This document shows, piece by piece, positions 11,072 through 23,716 of a stretch of DNA of 64,000 bases. A program made the position numbers and the translations under genes. Below the pieces are notes generated by a model. It did no database searches and was not told the origin of the DNA. It was given only the letters and a program-made list of their open reading frames with translations. The stretch lies in contig NC_084894.1 in NCBI RefSeq assembly GCF_958979055.1, positions 4,593,001 through 4,657,000 on the forward strand, given 5' to 3'. This DNA is from Alnus glutinosa (taxonomy: Eukaryota > Streptophyta > Magnoliopsida > Fagales > Betulaceae). How positions within the stretch are numbered: the stretch's first letter is position 1; each line of letters opens with the position of its first letter.

Positions 11072-11555
11072 ACCAAACAATTTAAATACAAAATGAAAAA
11101 ATTAATTTTCAAATTTATATGGCATCATTTTTTTTTTTTAAAAAAAAAACCCCAAAAAACACAAGGCCAGCCAAATTAATAAGCATTTCAAGCTCACTAA
11201 AATTCCAATAAAATTATAAAAATAACTTTAGAGGATAAATACGTATTCGAGAAAAAAAAAAAACCAACACCACAACAACAAAGAAAGAAGAAAAGAAAAC
11301 ACACTGAAGCCTAAAACTGAACGTAAGCCCTAGCTCTCCATGCTCCGGAGTCCACCACTTCTTCTTCTGCTTCTACTTCTACTTCTGCTTCTACTTCAAC
11401 CATGCAAGAGAGGTAAAGAAGCGTTCTTTTCCTCGCAAATTATGCATTGAATTACAGTATACTGGTTATGAATTCCATTCTTTCTTTGCTTCTTCCTCAT
11501 GTGATTTCAATCCAACTCTTAAAGATTACTTAGGGAATTTAATCGTTCAGTGAAA
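11072..11555 (+). promoter_or_regulatory. Upstream and 5' leader region of the PPR gene
   Basis: After AT-rich flank, a C/T-rich leader with repeated CTTCTGCTTCTACTTCTACT lies at 11358-11400. A GGTAAAG donor-like site at about 11411 suggests a 5'-UTR intron before the ATG at 11556. No clear TATA box was identified. Confidence 0.35.
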
Positions 11556-13745
11556 ATGAATACAAAAGCACTGTTAAATCCTCACCCCAAGTCTTATGCT
11601 TCCTCTAATATTTATGCTCTAAATGCCGACTTCAAGCTCTTCTCTTCGATGCCAGCTCCCACTTCCCACACTGACATAGACACCCAAATAAGGTCCCTTT
11701 GTGAGAAACCCAATTCTCAATTCTCGGAGGCTGTTTCACTGTTTCACCGCGCCGTCGGTTCTTGCCTCTTGCCTTCTTGGTCAACCTGCAATTTCCTTGT
11801 TGATACGCTTGCAAGGTCGAAAAATCATGACTGGGCTCTTTCGGTTTATAAGCAGATGACCCATGTTGGTGTTTCGCCAAGTTTTCTATCGTTGAGTGGT
11901 TTGACTGATTGTTTTGTGAGTGCCCGGAAGCCCGAATTGGCGCTTGGGGTCATGGGGTTGATGGTGAAGTGTGGTTTTAGATTTCATTTACTTGGTATGA
12001 ATCGTATATTAAAGGGTTTGTGCCAAAATGGTGAGGTTGGGAATGCGATGGGTTTGTTCGGAGAAATGCAAAGGAATTGTGTATCACCGGATGTTGTTAG
12101 TTACAACATTCTTATAAATGGACTTTGCAAGGCAAAGAAATTGAAAGAAGCGGTATGTTTGTTTGTTGACATGGAGGCAGCAGATTGTCACCCGAATATG
12201 GTAACATACACGACTTTGGTTGATGGTCTTTGTAAGGATAGTAGAGTTGATGAGGCAATGGATTTGTGGGAGGAGATGAAGAAGAAAGGTCTGGATGTGG
12301 ATGTTATTGTCTACAGCGCCCTTATAAATGGCCTTTCTTATAAAGGAAATGTTGATAGAGCGAAAGATGTTTTTGATGAGATGTTGGGAAAGGGAATTCT
12401 CCCCAATGTAGTTACCTATAATCCTTTGATGCACAATCTTTGTAAGATGGGGCATTGGAAAGAGGCCACAGAGATGTTGAATGATATGACAGAACGTGGA
12501 ATTCGCCCTGATGTTGTTACTTATACGGGGTTAATTGAAGGGCTTTGCAAAGATGGGAGGGCCAGAAAAGCCATGGACATGTTGGACTTGATGCTTGAGA
12601 AGGGAGTAGAGCCAAGCACTCAAACATATAATGTTATAATTAATGGACTATGCAAGGGAGGCATCGTCAGTGATGCTTTTAAAATATTGGAAATGATGAC
12701 TAAGAAGGGGATAGAGCCTGATGTGGTTACTTACAATACATTGCTGATGGGGCTTTGCGATGATGGGAAGGTTGATGAGGCGATAAAACTCTTAAAATTT
12801 ATTTTGAGTGGGGAGAGCTTTGTTGAACCGAATGTCATGACATTTAACTTGTTAATTCAGGGATTCTCCAAGGAAGGCTGTCTTGATGCGGCTCTAGAAA
12901 TATATCATATGATGGTTGAAAGGGGGATCTCAGGTAGCATTGTAACTTACAATTTTTTGATTGGGGGGTATCTGAAGGCAGGAATGGTTGACAAAGCCAT
13001 GGAACTATGGAAACATGCACTGGGCTTGGGACTTTCTCCAAACTCAACTACATATAGTATTATTATTGATGGTTTCTGCAAAATGCCTATGCTTAATGTT
13101 GCTAAGGGCATTTTTAGTAAAATGAAGACTCGTGGGCTTAGTCCTACGGTGTTTGATTACAATTCATTGATGGCATCCTTGTGCAAGGAGGGCAGCTTGG
13201 AGCAAGCTAGGAGGCTGTTTCAAGAAATGAGAAATTCAACTCATGCTCCAGATGTTGCATCATTTACTATAATAATCAATGCAACTTTCAAAGCAGGAGA
13301 TTTTCAATGTGCCAAGGAATTGCTAATGAACATGCTTGAAATAGGTTTAGCGCCTAATCATTTGACCTTTTCCATATTAATAAATAGATTGTCAAAACTT
13401 GGTCTACTGGAAGAGGCTAAAAGTATTTTTGAGAGAATGATAGATAGTGGTTTTACACCAGACACCTTCATATATGATTCTTTACTTAAGGGCTTTGCTT
13501 CAAAGGGCGAAACCAAAGCAATCATTGATCTGCTTCATCAAATGGCAGATAAGGGTCTTGTTCTTGACTCAGAAATAATTTCTACCATCTTGACATGCCT
13601 TTGTGATCTGCCAGAAGATGTTGATGTTATGGAGATTTTGCCCAATTTTTCCCAAGAAGCATCGAAAGGAGCAAGCATTTCATTGGACAAGTTTTTATCA
13701 AAACTGAACAAGTCTCACCCAGAACTTAAATTATGTGCTGCGTGA
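11556..13745 (+). CDS. P-class pentatricopeptide repeat (PPR) protein, 729 aa
   Basis: PPR proteins bind organelle RNA one base per repeat and guide processing, stability, splicing or translation. The coding region is one intact, intronless exon, as is usual for plant PPR genes. The first ATG is 11556; the upstream GTG in the same frame is not a plausible plant start. The first ~40 residues are Ser/Asn-rich and could be a mitochondrial or plastid transit peptide. From about residue 75 to 690 there are roughly 17-18 consecutive 35-residue repeats with the consensus PDVVTYNxLIxGLCKxGxxx, for example PDVVSYNILINGLCKAKKLK and PDVVTYTGLIEGLCKDGRAR. No E, DYW or SMR domain follows the repeats, so it is a P-class member rather than a C-to-U editing factor. 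The tail is ELKLCAA. It resembles proteins annotated At4g28010-like, but that orthology is only a guess. Confidence 0.93.
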   Translation: MNTKALLNPHPKSYASSNIYALNADFKLFSSMPAPTSHTDIDTQIRSLCEKPNSQFSEAVSLFHRAVGSCLLPSWSTCNFLVDTLARSKNHDWALSVYKQMTHVGVSPSFLSLSGLTDCFVSARKPELALGVMGLMVKCGFRFHLLGMNRILKGLCQNGEVGNAMGLFGEMQRNCVSPDVVSYNILINGLCKAKKLKEAVCLFVDMEAADCHPNMVTYTTLVDGLCKDSRVDEAMDLWEEMKKKGLDVDVIVYSALINGLSYKGNVDRAKDVFDEMLGKGILPNVVTYNPLMHNLCKMGHWKEATEMLNDMTERGIRPDVVTYTGLIEGLCKDGRARKAMDMLDLMLEKGVEPSTQTYNVIINGLCKGGIVSDAFKILEMMTKKGIEPDVVTYNTLLMGLCDDGKVDEAIKLLKFILSGESFVEPNVMTFNLLIQGFSKEGCLDAALEIYHMMVERGISGSIVTYNFLIGGYLKAGMVDKAMELWKHALGLGLSPNSTTYSIIIDGFCKMPMLNVAKGIFSKMKTRGLSPTVFDYNSLMASLCKEGSLEQARRLFQEMRNSTHAPDVASFTIIINATFKAGDFQCAKELLMNMLEIGLAPNHLTFSILINRLSKLGLLEEAKSIFERMIDSGFTPDTFIYDSLLKGFASKGETKAIIDLLHQMADKGLVLDSEIISTILTCLCDLPEDVDVMEILPNFSQEASKGASISLDKFLSKLNKSHPELKLCAA

Positions 13746-15775
13746 TACTCTGCATCTCAAGAAAGGCTTGCTGATGCAATACTATATCTCCAACAGTATT
13801 CTCCTAAGTATGTCTTTACTATAATCTTTCGTTTTTAAGTACTTCTTGGTAACATGCTCTGTTTATTTTTTTCTTATATTAGCCAAAGGCTTCTTGTAAA
13901 GGATGATTTATAGTAGGCAACAAATATTTGATTTATCTTCTACATTTGTTTTGTTTTTGTTTTTGATTTTTTTTTTCCTCTTGGGATATATTTGGATATT
14001 ATCATTCCGTAGGAGTAAAATTTGGTTAACTCAGATTTTTTGTTTGTCTGGATCTTATATCTTTTGTCCTTTCCAGCATTGCCCCATTCTATCTTGTTTA
14101 TACCAAATACTGCAAGAAAGGATCTTATTATGTTTATTCTATTGCTTAGTGCATTGGTAAGCAAATCTTAAACTTAACATAAACGGGAGAAGAAAAAAAA
14201 CCAATAGTCTTTTGGGTTAGATATTAGCACAGTATCTTACCATTGGAATCTCACACTAGCTTTTTCTTGTCTATCCTTTGTGAATGATCAGATGTTTTAC
14301 TTCCCTTGCAAACCATCATGGCTTAATTAAGTAGATTCAGCACTCTTTTGAAGCATGCTAATGCTGCTTTACGAGCTAAATTCTATATATCTGCTGTGAC
14401 CAGGGTCTTAGGGCTTTTGGAAGGTCTTTGCCTCAAAATTTGCGGACAGATTCAGAATATTATTCTTATTCAAAAAATTCAACACCCATACGGACCATAA
14501 ATTCTACTCTAGTGAGAGCATTGGTTTTGGACAAAGAATAGCTTCCCCTCTTCATACCCTGTGTGTTTTCACTGGAAGGTTCTGGTCGAGGTTTAGCACT
14601 TCATTTCATCACGTACAAAAATGCCAGACTTCACTTCAGGATTTGCATGCAGAGTTACTGAAACTAAAGGATAAGATACAAGAAGTCCGAAACACCAATC
14701 TGTGAAATCAGATGTTCAACCAATATACTGTCACCTGAGAGAGATACAAACTGAACTATTGTTATGGTTGGAACATATTGCAAGTACAGAAAGATGAAAT
14801 GCAGAGTAGATTCTCATCCTCATACAACATGGAAGATGGATGTCAAGAATCTCCAGTGCAGATTCCAGAGCAGAAAAGACAGCTCGGTGAATACAAGGAT
14901 TTAAAGTTGCAAGATGAGATTCTTAACATGAAACAGGAGAACAAGAAGGTATCCGAAAACAAGAAGCAGGCCTCAATTGGGTGAGCGCAGTGAAAGTTGA
15001 TGTTAAGAAGACACTGATGCAACTGGACAGGATCTTGGGATTTCAGTGCCAGAAACAATCAAGAAGTTGGGCCCAAATTCCCTTATGGTCTTTCTTATTT
15101 GGGGTTAAGTTGAAGAAGCAAAAGCCATCAATCTTCTCATTTTGTGACTCCAGCATTGCAGAAACAAGCAGTTGGACTCCCTATGTAGATTAGCCTTTCT
15201 CTACTTGTTTTGCTTTGTGTCATTTACTTTTTTGTGTTTCAAAACTCATTGATTGGAATTTTTTTTGTAGATACTGTTTCTAGATTCCTTTGCAGATAGA
15301 AATTGCTGAGGGTTTGTTGTTCTTGTAATATGTGGACAGCCTCCCTCCCTCCCTGTGTATATATATATATATATATGAAGACATTTTAGCATCCAAAGAG
15401 AGGCACCCATTTCAAAGTGAAACCATCCACCTCAAAAGGATACTCATCTTGAATGCTCAAATGCATCCCCGGCAATATCACCCCGAACAAATTGAGTAAA
15501 AAATTTACACCGTTGACAAAGATACTCATCCCATCATTTAATTTACACATTTTTCTTTAACATCTGAATTTACGCCCAAACAATTTCCTAAACAATTCAG
15601 CGTAGAACCCAAAAAATATCTGTTCACTTGCACAGGTTCTCGACCTTCTCCCCTTCAATCTCAAAGCGAGCCTCATTTTTGCTTAAAACCTCCAACTTTT
15701 CACCAGCATTCATCAACTATCATGCTTGACAAATCTGCCTGTTTCTGATTTGCGCCTCCGTTCTCACAGTTCACC
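13746..15775. other. 3' flank of the PPR gene and spacer
   Basis: Mostly AT-rich sequence with a short TA run at 15357-15377. Apart from the possible coiled-coil remnant at 14640-15193, no gene is supported. The 3' untranslated parts of the PPR gene (left) and the convergent MYB gene (right) must lie here. Confidence 0.4.
14640..15193 (+). pseudogene. Possible remnant of a coiled-coil protein gene
   Basis: Stretches with helical, Lys/Glu/Gln-rich composition occur in shifting frames: LQDLHAELLKLKDKIQEVRN (from about 14637), then EQKRQLGEYKDLKLQDEILN (from about 14868), then KTLMQLDRILGFQCQ (from about 15009), ending at TAG 15191. The pieces are broken by stops and do not form one reading frame. 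They could be leftover exons of a coiled-coil gene or unrecognised small exons with introns. The family is not identified. Confidence 0.25.
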
Positions 15776-17137
15776 TCATGGTGCAGGTTTATTGTCATCT
15801 CTTGCTGGTGAACCCATAATCTCTTTATCATTTGTGCTTTGTCTAGCTTCAGCCTGGTTGTCAATAACAGCTTTGTGATCACTCTCAGCTGTTTTCATGT
15901 TCAGAGAGCTATTAGGACTTTTAACATCAGTCATTTGTTTTTCGAACTCCGCTTTCATGTCTGGTGACGGCACTTTATCTTCTTGAACTTGCTCACTCTG
16001 TGAATTTCCTGATATACAAGCTCCATCTTCTTGGACTTGCTCTTTGAGTGCATAGCCGGACTCACAAACTTTGATCTCTTTTGCAGTCTTAGCCTCCTGT
16101 TTTGGCAGAAGTTCACAGGGAAGACTAGAGGTAACAGCATTAGCCTGTTCAGATGACATATTCGATGATGTGGCAAATACGGATGGAGTATGCTGAACTG
16201 GTGGTGAGGCAGCTTTTCCTGAACTGGGATGTGAAACTTTGATCTCTTCTGCAGTCTTAGCCTCTTGTTTTGGCAGAAGTTCACAGGGAAGACTAGAGCT
16301 AACAGCATTAGTCTGTTCAGATGACATATTCGATGATGTGGCAAATGCGGACGGAGTATGCTGAACTGTTGGCGAGGCAGCATTTCCTGAACCAGGATGT
16401 GAAGCAGTAGGTGTGACAATGACAGCAGGATGGGAGGAACATGGTGTGGCTCCAAGGCCAGGAATGGACGATTTGGTTGAAGAACCACCTGGGGGTTTGA
16501 TAAGGACAGCATTCTTTGCCTGAGTAGCCTTGATAAATGATGCAGCATCTGATGGAGAGACAATGCGGGCACCAGCAGCAACTGCAGTCGCTCTTAACAC
16601 CGAATCTGAGCCAATAGTAGGCATTGTTGAAGGGGGTTTTGACGATACCCAGGGTTTTGCTGTGGAACCCAACAATCCCACAGGAGGTGATTTTGTAGGG
16701 ATGACGCCTTGTTGAGACTGGTCTTGGGCTTGTATAGAGCTACTGCCAGACACAGTAGCTTCAGCAGTTGTAGTAGAAGGCACAGAGTTACTGGTCGTAC
16801 TTGTGCCAACTGTCACAAATTCAAGGAGAGATCACTCGAATTGGAACAAACAAGTGCCAAATACTAATTGCATTAGTAACGTCAAAAACCAAAAAATTGT
16901 AAGCCATCAATCATGTAAATGAAAGTAATTATTCGGAGAATCCACCACAACTTTGTCAATTTGTAAGTTCAGCTAAAGTCGTACTAGTTCAAAGCTGTAA
17001 GAACCATGCGTCATTTATCTTATCCTTTCAGGAATCATCATCTGGCCACCTTGTCAAAATCTTATCCAATCAATCTTGCAGAAAATTAATAAATCCATAC
17101 ATCCTCCAAAAGATTAAAAAAAAGAAAAAAAGAAAAG

Positions 17138-17168
<31 letters not shown>

Positions 17169-17700
17169 AGATCTCCAGATAATTCAAACATAGCCAAGTG
17201 CTGGACCTAGCACCACAGAAGCTTAAAAGTATTGGCCTTAACTAGACAAAGATGGCTGCAACGAAGAAACTATATCAGCTGTTATTAACCTTCCACTATA
17301 ACCTAAGGGATAACTGATACACAGCTCATAAAGATCTTCAAGCCAGCAAGTAGTGAAGATCCATAATTAGCGGTGAAATAAACATATCTTAGTCTTGCAA
17401 ATAAATCCAACAAGATTGAAATGGGCAGATAAATCATGCAGTGCTAGAATATTTGATAAATTGTTTGCCAGGAGCTTCAATCAACTGGAAAGAGAATAAA
17501 ATGGAGAAAGGATTACCAGCACGAGCTGCTAAGTTTTTAACTGGCATATCCAGGGCTAGGGACATTGCGTGATGAGCTGCTCGCCGTGCCTCAGAAAGTT
17601 GTGAGCCAGTGGAATTGGGTCCCACATTCAAGTTTCCACGTCGCTTCCTAATAATGGCCCACCTCTGCATATGTCAGAAAAAATCCATACCAATCAGTAG

Positions 17701-17744
<44 letters not shown>

Positions 17745-20700
17745 AGGAAAAGCAAGGAAAAAAGAAAGAGAAAAAGAGAAAGCTCTAAGAGTTGACAAAG
17801 GTTGAGTTTCATTGGCATGACCTACATCCTACTGCAATTCTGAAGATTTTAATTATTAGTAGAACAAAGGCACGAAAAACTATGACTGCAACACTATCAC
17901 CAAGAAGTGAATGTACAGATTGAGTTTCACGATCCCTCCATTAGACAATTCACAGTGTCCACTAATGAAAACAAAACTAATAACAGATGAAAAAATCTGT
18001 TGCCGGTAGGAGAATTGGGTAAAACCCAGACATCCTAACTGGAATAGATGACGACAGATTTTGTAGTATAGTAACTATGTTTAACCAATGCAAGAAACAG
18101 AGCTGATCTACATGACGCGGAAATATGAATTAAGTACATAAAAGAGAGTTCCATGAGGTAAAAATATAAATATAAGAGTTCTCCTAAAAGTGGTCTCACA
18201 TTATCCATCTCTGCATTAAAAATAGTAGTTTTAAGTCTACGATAAAAATTATTGTTCCACTCCAGACTAACCATTGGAAAAAAAAAAATGTGTGCACATC
18301 CTTTGAAATCAACACATGATACTTTTTAATACTACTAATTATAGTACTAAAAACAATACTGACGATATTAATGATGAAAAGACAAAACCAGCCATTTGAT
18401 AACTTATCAAGGAATGCCCTAAACAGCACAGTGTTGGCTCCTATACAGCCCTAAATTGTCAAATCAGGTGATACCCAGCTTATGCAATCAATTAGCAAAT
18501 GATATTTACAGAAAGGAAAGAACCACTGTACATGCATCAAGCTGCAGTAGAGTGCTAAATAGCATGTCTAACAGATGGCACATCTCTGGGATTTCCTTCG
18601 GAATGAGCCATCCATCATCCACCTCATGGCACCGTGTATAGAGCACATATATTGGAAAATGAGTAAAACCTAGCAGTTAAATGGTATGAAATTAAACTCC
18701 TTGCTCAATCACATATGGGATCAGGTGACTCTAAACACCTTCCTTTATGATAGTTGTATATAAGAAAACTACTTATTCCTAGAAAATTTATAATAATAAT
18801 AATAGAATGGTCACTAATGAACATGGAATGGTGTATTTGTGCCAATCCAGTGCATTAATCACATGGACGGAGAAAAAGCATTGGTGAAAAAGTACATAGA
18901 AAGAGAGAATAACCATTTGAAGTTAAAAGGGTCAGTTGGCATAGGAAACAACCTGAGATAGCTGTGAAGCAGTCCTATCACCCTTGAAGTCTCCCCTTAA
19001 AATATTTGCCCAATTTCCTTCACCAAATTTCTGCACAGCAGCAATCAGTTCCAAATCCTCTGCCTCTGACCATGGTTTTCTTTTCCTCCGAGGAGGTATG
19101 TTGCCATTGGCTGATCCATTTGCATCCAATACTTCAGCAGGGGGAGCTGCAGGAAGGGGTTGTTTCTGAACAGAAACGGGAACTGTAATGTTTGTCCCTT
19201 GCATCGAAGAAGTGGCTTCTGAATTTTCTAAAGGAGCTCTAGATGATTGGCCATTAGGTATATTTATAGTTAATGGAGCCTCAACTGTTGAGCTGTTTGG
19301 GAGATTAGAATCACTTGGTAAACCAGAAGCAATTAGTACCTGAATGAAGCGACCATTCCCATAAAATAAACAGGAGGGAATTAGAATCTATGAACCAGTA
19401 GGATCAACAAATAATTCAAGTACTGTGATTGTTCAGAAATATTGAATCCCCATGGGATGTGTAAAACATGACATGCCAGCCAAATTTATATAATCTAAAG
19501 GACTGAAAAGATATTTGATGTTTTGCTTTCTTGGCATACTCCAGAAGTTAATCAAAACAATGGTACCTGAACACTTATACAGCTAGGATTACCATACTCA
19601 ATAAAATGCAAACAATCAAATTGTCACAAATATCTAATCAAACCATTTTGGTGTAAAATCTCAGCTTTAATCCAACCCCTTTATAGAAGAATGACATTAA
19701 GATATTTGACAATCTACGTGTAATATACTCTGTATACATAGTGGGAATTTGAGAGTGGGTTGAGTCAGGGGAAGGATCCCGGCATGCTTCTTGGCCCTTA
19801 ATCGATGTCACATACCCCAGTCTTTGCCCATAATTTTTATTCTCTAAGCTTCAAACTTTTGAAAATATTAAAACCTTCATCGCTGAATATCTGAAGATCC
19901 GAATCAGCAAGTCACTGGCAATTATTCAGAACATACTTCAGCCAGTAGGTATATCTTGAAACAGCCTCTTTGTGTTTCAATCATTAATCCTCTTAGGTGA
20001 TTCTAAAACAGTGATATATTTACTAAATCAGAGGTTTCTAATTGCTTGTAGAGACCTACAAATGTCTAGATTGGATGCTAGATTTGTGTGTTAACAAAGT
20101 ATAGATTCAACAAAGAACTGGCAAAGCTATTTGGCCACCCAAGTTAGTGAAAACTATAAATAGTCAATTCATCAAGCGGAACCCACTCCATTAAAAGGTT
20201 TACCTAGAAAATACAAGACGAATAATTTTAAAGCAAATCCGTCATCCAGCATGCAATTTATTCAACATACCTTCACACACGCTGCAGCCTCTATCAAAGC
20301 TTCACCGCTAACAGTTGGAAAAGCTTCAACTTCATATTCTAAATCGCTATCATCATCCTGCAAGCCAATTTTAACATCAGTGCAATATGAAAAATATATG
20401 CGTATATTAAGTATAATGTCGAGCCTGTGGCAACAAGTTTATTTTTTAGGCAAATTATAAATAATAGCTAGCAAGATAATGCGGGGGGAGATCTATCTTG
20501 CAAGGGGTGGATGTTTTAATTTATGTAAATATGATGTAATTCTATGATAATCACGCATCTATGCACAGTGAAAGCATTCCATTATTTCATGATACGACTA
20601 GACATGATTACCGCTCCCTTAAAGATAGGGGAGTGCAAGAATATAATACATTTCTAAGTCAAGTTACCATAACAACTTGGCTATATTTCAAATGTATTCA

Positions 20701-21780
20701 TGATAAAAAAAAATTCTAAAGAACATATCGTTAGTGGATGTATAAATGAGTGGTGAAAACTGCTCTGATGGGATTTAATCACCTTAATCACATAAAGACC
20801 CCAATTGCTTCCACATAGAGAGAGCTAGAAGAAAAAAAATGACCAAAACAGACACATTTTCCATGTTATGCTCTGTTCATGATTAGAAAACTCCATATCT
20901 TATTACCAAAACGCGCAGGATCTTCAGTGTCAAATATAGGTTGGCAATCTTTCACTAGCCAGCCAAGATATTACAAAAACTCAGTTCGTTCTACCTTTTC
21001 TTAACATCAAATCTCGGAGTTTCAGTCCAAAAAGCCGTATCAGACGTTAAATAATAGAAACAAAGGCGTCTCATTTAATACCCAAAAACATGATGCTCTT
21101 CAAGAATTTCTCAGTCCTTAAAACACATTACATAAACAATGCCTCTCTTATGTGCATACCTCGTGCCAATATAGCTAGTAAGCAATAATAATTTTTGCAC
21201 CAAATTCAGCTAATTACATTCAAAGAATCGAATTCCAAAACATAAACTTTGTCATATCTGTATTCTCAAAATCCCCATTTAGTCAAAACAACCGGCTACA
21301 CCCACCAATTCACTTTTAACTAAATATCAGGCTTCAGCATTCAAATATAGTCGCACACAAGAAAGTGCAAGTTAAATAAAGAATCTGAAACTCAAGAAAG
21401 TACAAATTAGACTGACCAGAGGCTGAGCCCCGTCTTCGAACTCATCGAGCAAAGCGTGGCGATAAGCTAAATGGCGCCATAGCATCTGATACTCCCTAGC
21501 ATCAGAAATCCCAGTTGAAGTATTCCTCACCAACGCTTCCCAGTCGATCTTCGCGTCCGCACAATGCGCCACCTCCTGAAGCAACGCCAGCACCGTCGTC
21601 GCCGTATACCTGCCCAGAATCACACAACCTCGCATCAAACCCACAATCCAACACCACCAAAAAATCCCATATTAAAAAAAAAAAAAGAAAAAAAGGAGGA
21701 GAAAGATGGGACCTTTGCAGGAGAGTGGAGGTGTCTTCCTCGCTGATGGAGACCTTGTGCTTCTTGGTTTTCTCAAACAT
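15776..21780 (-). CDS. DRMY1: Single-MYB-domain protein of the DRMY1/DP1 type, 6 exons, 638 aa
   Basis: Minus-strand exons: 21780-21713, 21609-21417, 20357-20271, 19339-18953, 17664-17517, 16809-15776; all introns GT-AG and all phases agree (1917 nt including stop). The start is MFEKTKKHKVSISEEDTSTL. Residues 23-90 form the conserved N-terminal block (TTVLALLQEVAHCADAKIDW ... REYQMLWRHLAYRHALL), followed by an acidic linker (DDDSDLEYEVEAFP). Residues 199-255 are one MYB/SANT repeat with Trp at 206, 226 and 247 (KPWSEAEDLELIAAVQKFGE, GNWANIL, RWAIIRKRR), split by an intron after LSQ. The C-terminal ~340 residues are Ser/Thr/Pro/Ala-rich. The layout matches Arabidopsis DRMY1 (At1g58220) and its paralogue DP1, nuclear MYB-like proteins affecting growth and organ-size uniformity. 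The paralogue assignment is uncertain. It shares a ~1-kb head-to-head spacer with the PAC1 gene. Confidence 0.85.
16066..16401 (-). repeat. In-frame 168-bp tandem duplication in the last exon of the MYB gene
   Basis: Units 16066-16233 and 16234-16401 align along their whole length with scattered substitutions. Each encodes 56 residues (about 431-486 and 487-542) containing VQHTPSxFATSSNMSSEQ and SSLPCELLPKQEAKTA. Because 168 is divisible by three, the frame is kept. Confidence 0.9.
17140..17168. repeat. (CA)n microsatellite in a MYB-gene intron
   Basis: An uninterrupted CA/AC run of about 14 units in intron 5 of the DRMY1-like gene. Confidence 0.9.
17701..17742. repeat. 42-base poly-A tract in a MYB-gene intron
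   Basis: A homopolymer of 42 A in intron 4. It might be an old retroelement tail, but no element body is visible beside it. Confidence 0.9.
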
Positions 21781-21834
21781 TGTTGCTTTTGCTATTATGG
21801 TAAAATTAGCTTTATGAGTGGTAAAGCAAAGAAC

Positions 21835-21837
<3 letters not shown>

Positions 21838-21872
<35 letters not shown>
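21838..21872. repeat. (GA)n microsatellite in the 5' leader of the MYB gene
   Basis: On the gene strand this is a CT/TC run 58-93 bases upstream of the ATG (21780). It is therefore in the 5' untranslated region or core promoter. CT-rich leaders are common in plant genes. Confidence 0.85.
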
Positions 21873-21876
<4 letters not shown>

Positions 21877-22430
21877 TCCTGGTCGGAACAGGAGTGGAAG
21901 TAAAGAAGAAGTACGGAGGAAGCGACCGGCGGTTGATAGCTCGTGCAAGACACGCGCTCCTCCGGGATTTGGTGGGCAAAGAAATTTTTAAGATTGCTTT
22001 TTGCTACGAATACAATAAAAGCGAATAAATCCAACAATTAAGCGTCAGAATAACCACCCGGATTATCCTTTACAATTTTATATTATAGAATCTCAAATTA
22101 CTGTATTTCGGCTATTTCTTTATTTCAAAATACTTAAAAAAATATCACATATTAAAATTGTGATGTTTTATATAGTTGAGAGTTAAATATATTTTTATTA
22201 GGTTTGTGCTCTCTACTATAAAAAGATTTTAAGTAAAAAAATTGACTTTTAATTTATTAAGAAGAACCATTTTTTAAAAAGTAAAAATTAAGCCTTTTCA
22301 GAAGAATTTTTTTTTTTTTTTTTTGTTATTTTGTTAACATGTCACAATTTTAAAAGATAATATTTTTTCAGGTTTCAACGTAAAGAAATTATTCAAATTC
22401 TATAATTCGAGAATATACAATTTTTATAAG

Positions 22431-22610
22431 AATAATGATTGAATACCACCTAAAGACACAACTTTTTACCACATTGCCATATTGACAAAATAGTCCCTTA
22501 CCTTAATTTATTTTTAAAAAATAAAAAAATTCAAAAAGTAGTAAGGGACCACCTTACCACATAAGTAAAATGGTGAAAAATTGTATCATTAGGTGGTATT
22601 TAATTATTAT
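22431..22610. mobile_element. 180-bp MITE in the shared MYB/PAC1 promoter spacer
   Basis: The left end AATAATGATTGAATACCACC and the complement of the right end (ATAATAATTAAATACCACCT) form inverted repeats of about 40 bp, with weaker symmetry continuing inward (AGTCCCTTACC / AGTAAGGGACC). It has no coding capacity. It sits between the divergent MYB and PAC1 genes. Confidence 0.7.
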
Positions 22611-23716
22611 TTTTTCTATAATTCAAGCCACACTAATCTCCAGTTGTACGGCATTAAAGCCACCGTTTTTAATTATAAACTATATGTAATTATGTATCAG
22701 CCTCCCTTTCTTTTTTAATTTTTATTCTGACCCAAAAAAACAAAAAAAAAAAAAAAACCAAGATAACCTCTACACGACTACACTGTTGCCTTGAGAGAGA
22801 AGAAATACACAAAGTGGAAACTGTTAAGCTTCCCACTCTGCCTCACCTCGACGGCGTCGTTCTTCTTTAACAGGTACGCTTTTCCTCTTCTTCGGTTCTT
22901 CTCATTCTCTTTTGCCTCTTCGTTTTTGTCATAATATAGCATTTCTTCAGGGAACTTATAATTTTTTATAGATTAAATTTAAAAAAGCAAAATCATCATT
23001 TTGAGCTAGGGTTTATGGATAGCAACTCATTGTCAAACCTTGTTGATTCTGATCCAGAATTTCCACGCATTTTCTCTCTATTTTTTTTTTTTTTTATTAT
23101 TAAAGTGATCCTGTGACTCGATTTGGCCTATTTCCGAAGAAAACGGCTGTTGATTTGGCCGGAATTAGCAGTTTTCAGGGTTTTCGCCGAATCAAACCGC
23201 TCTGGGTTTGTCTTCCAAACTGATTTTTCTTGTGATGATGCTGATTTCAATTGCATTGGAATGCATAGAAGAAGGTTTAAGTTTGGGGCTTCCCGGTATA
23301 CATGATTTAGGGTTTTATTGGTCTGTCTTCAAATTGACTCCTGGGTTAGGAGATTGAAGTCCTAATTTGAATATTTAATCGAGGTTGGTTGTGGTTGAAT
23401 CGGGAGTAACTGGCAATTAGAATTTCTGTTGGGCGTAGTGCCGGTTGTTGTGTCTCAAAGTTTCAATTCGGTTGATGATAACCATATTATAGTATATTTA
23501 AATCTATTATGTTTGGGGCTTTTAAATGTGGTAAGGATTTAATAGCCCCAGTTTAGGGTATGAACCTTTTTTTTTTTTTTTCTACTCCAAAAGTCTCAAA
23601 TCATACTCTCTACTCTCTAGCCCACAAGAAGCACATTAGATTACACACACAATCCTAATTCTTTGTCGAAAAGTGTGGGAGAAAGTTGTCAGTTTATATT
23701 TTCTGTTAACAGGATC

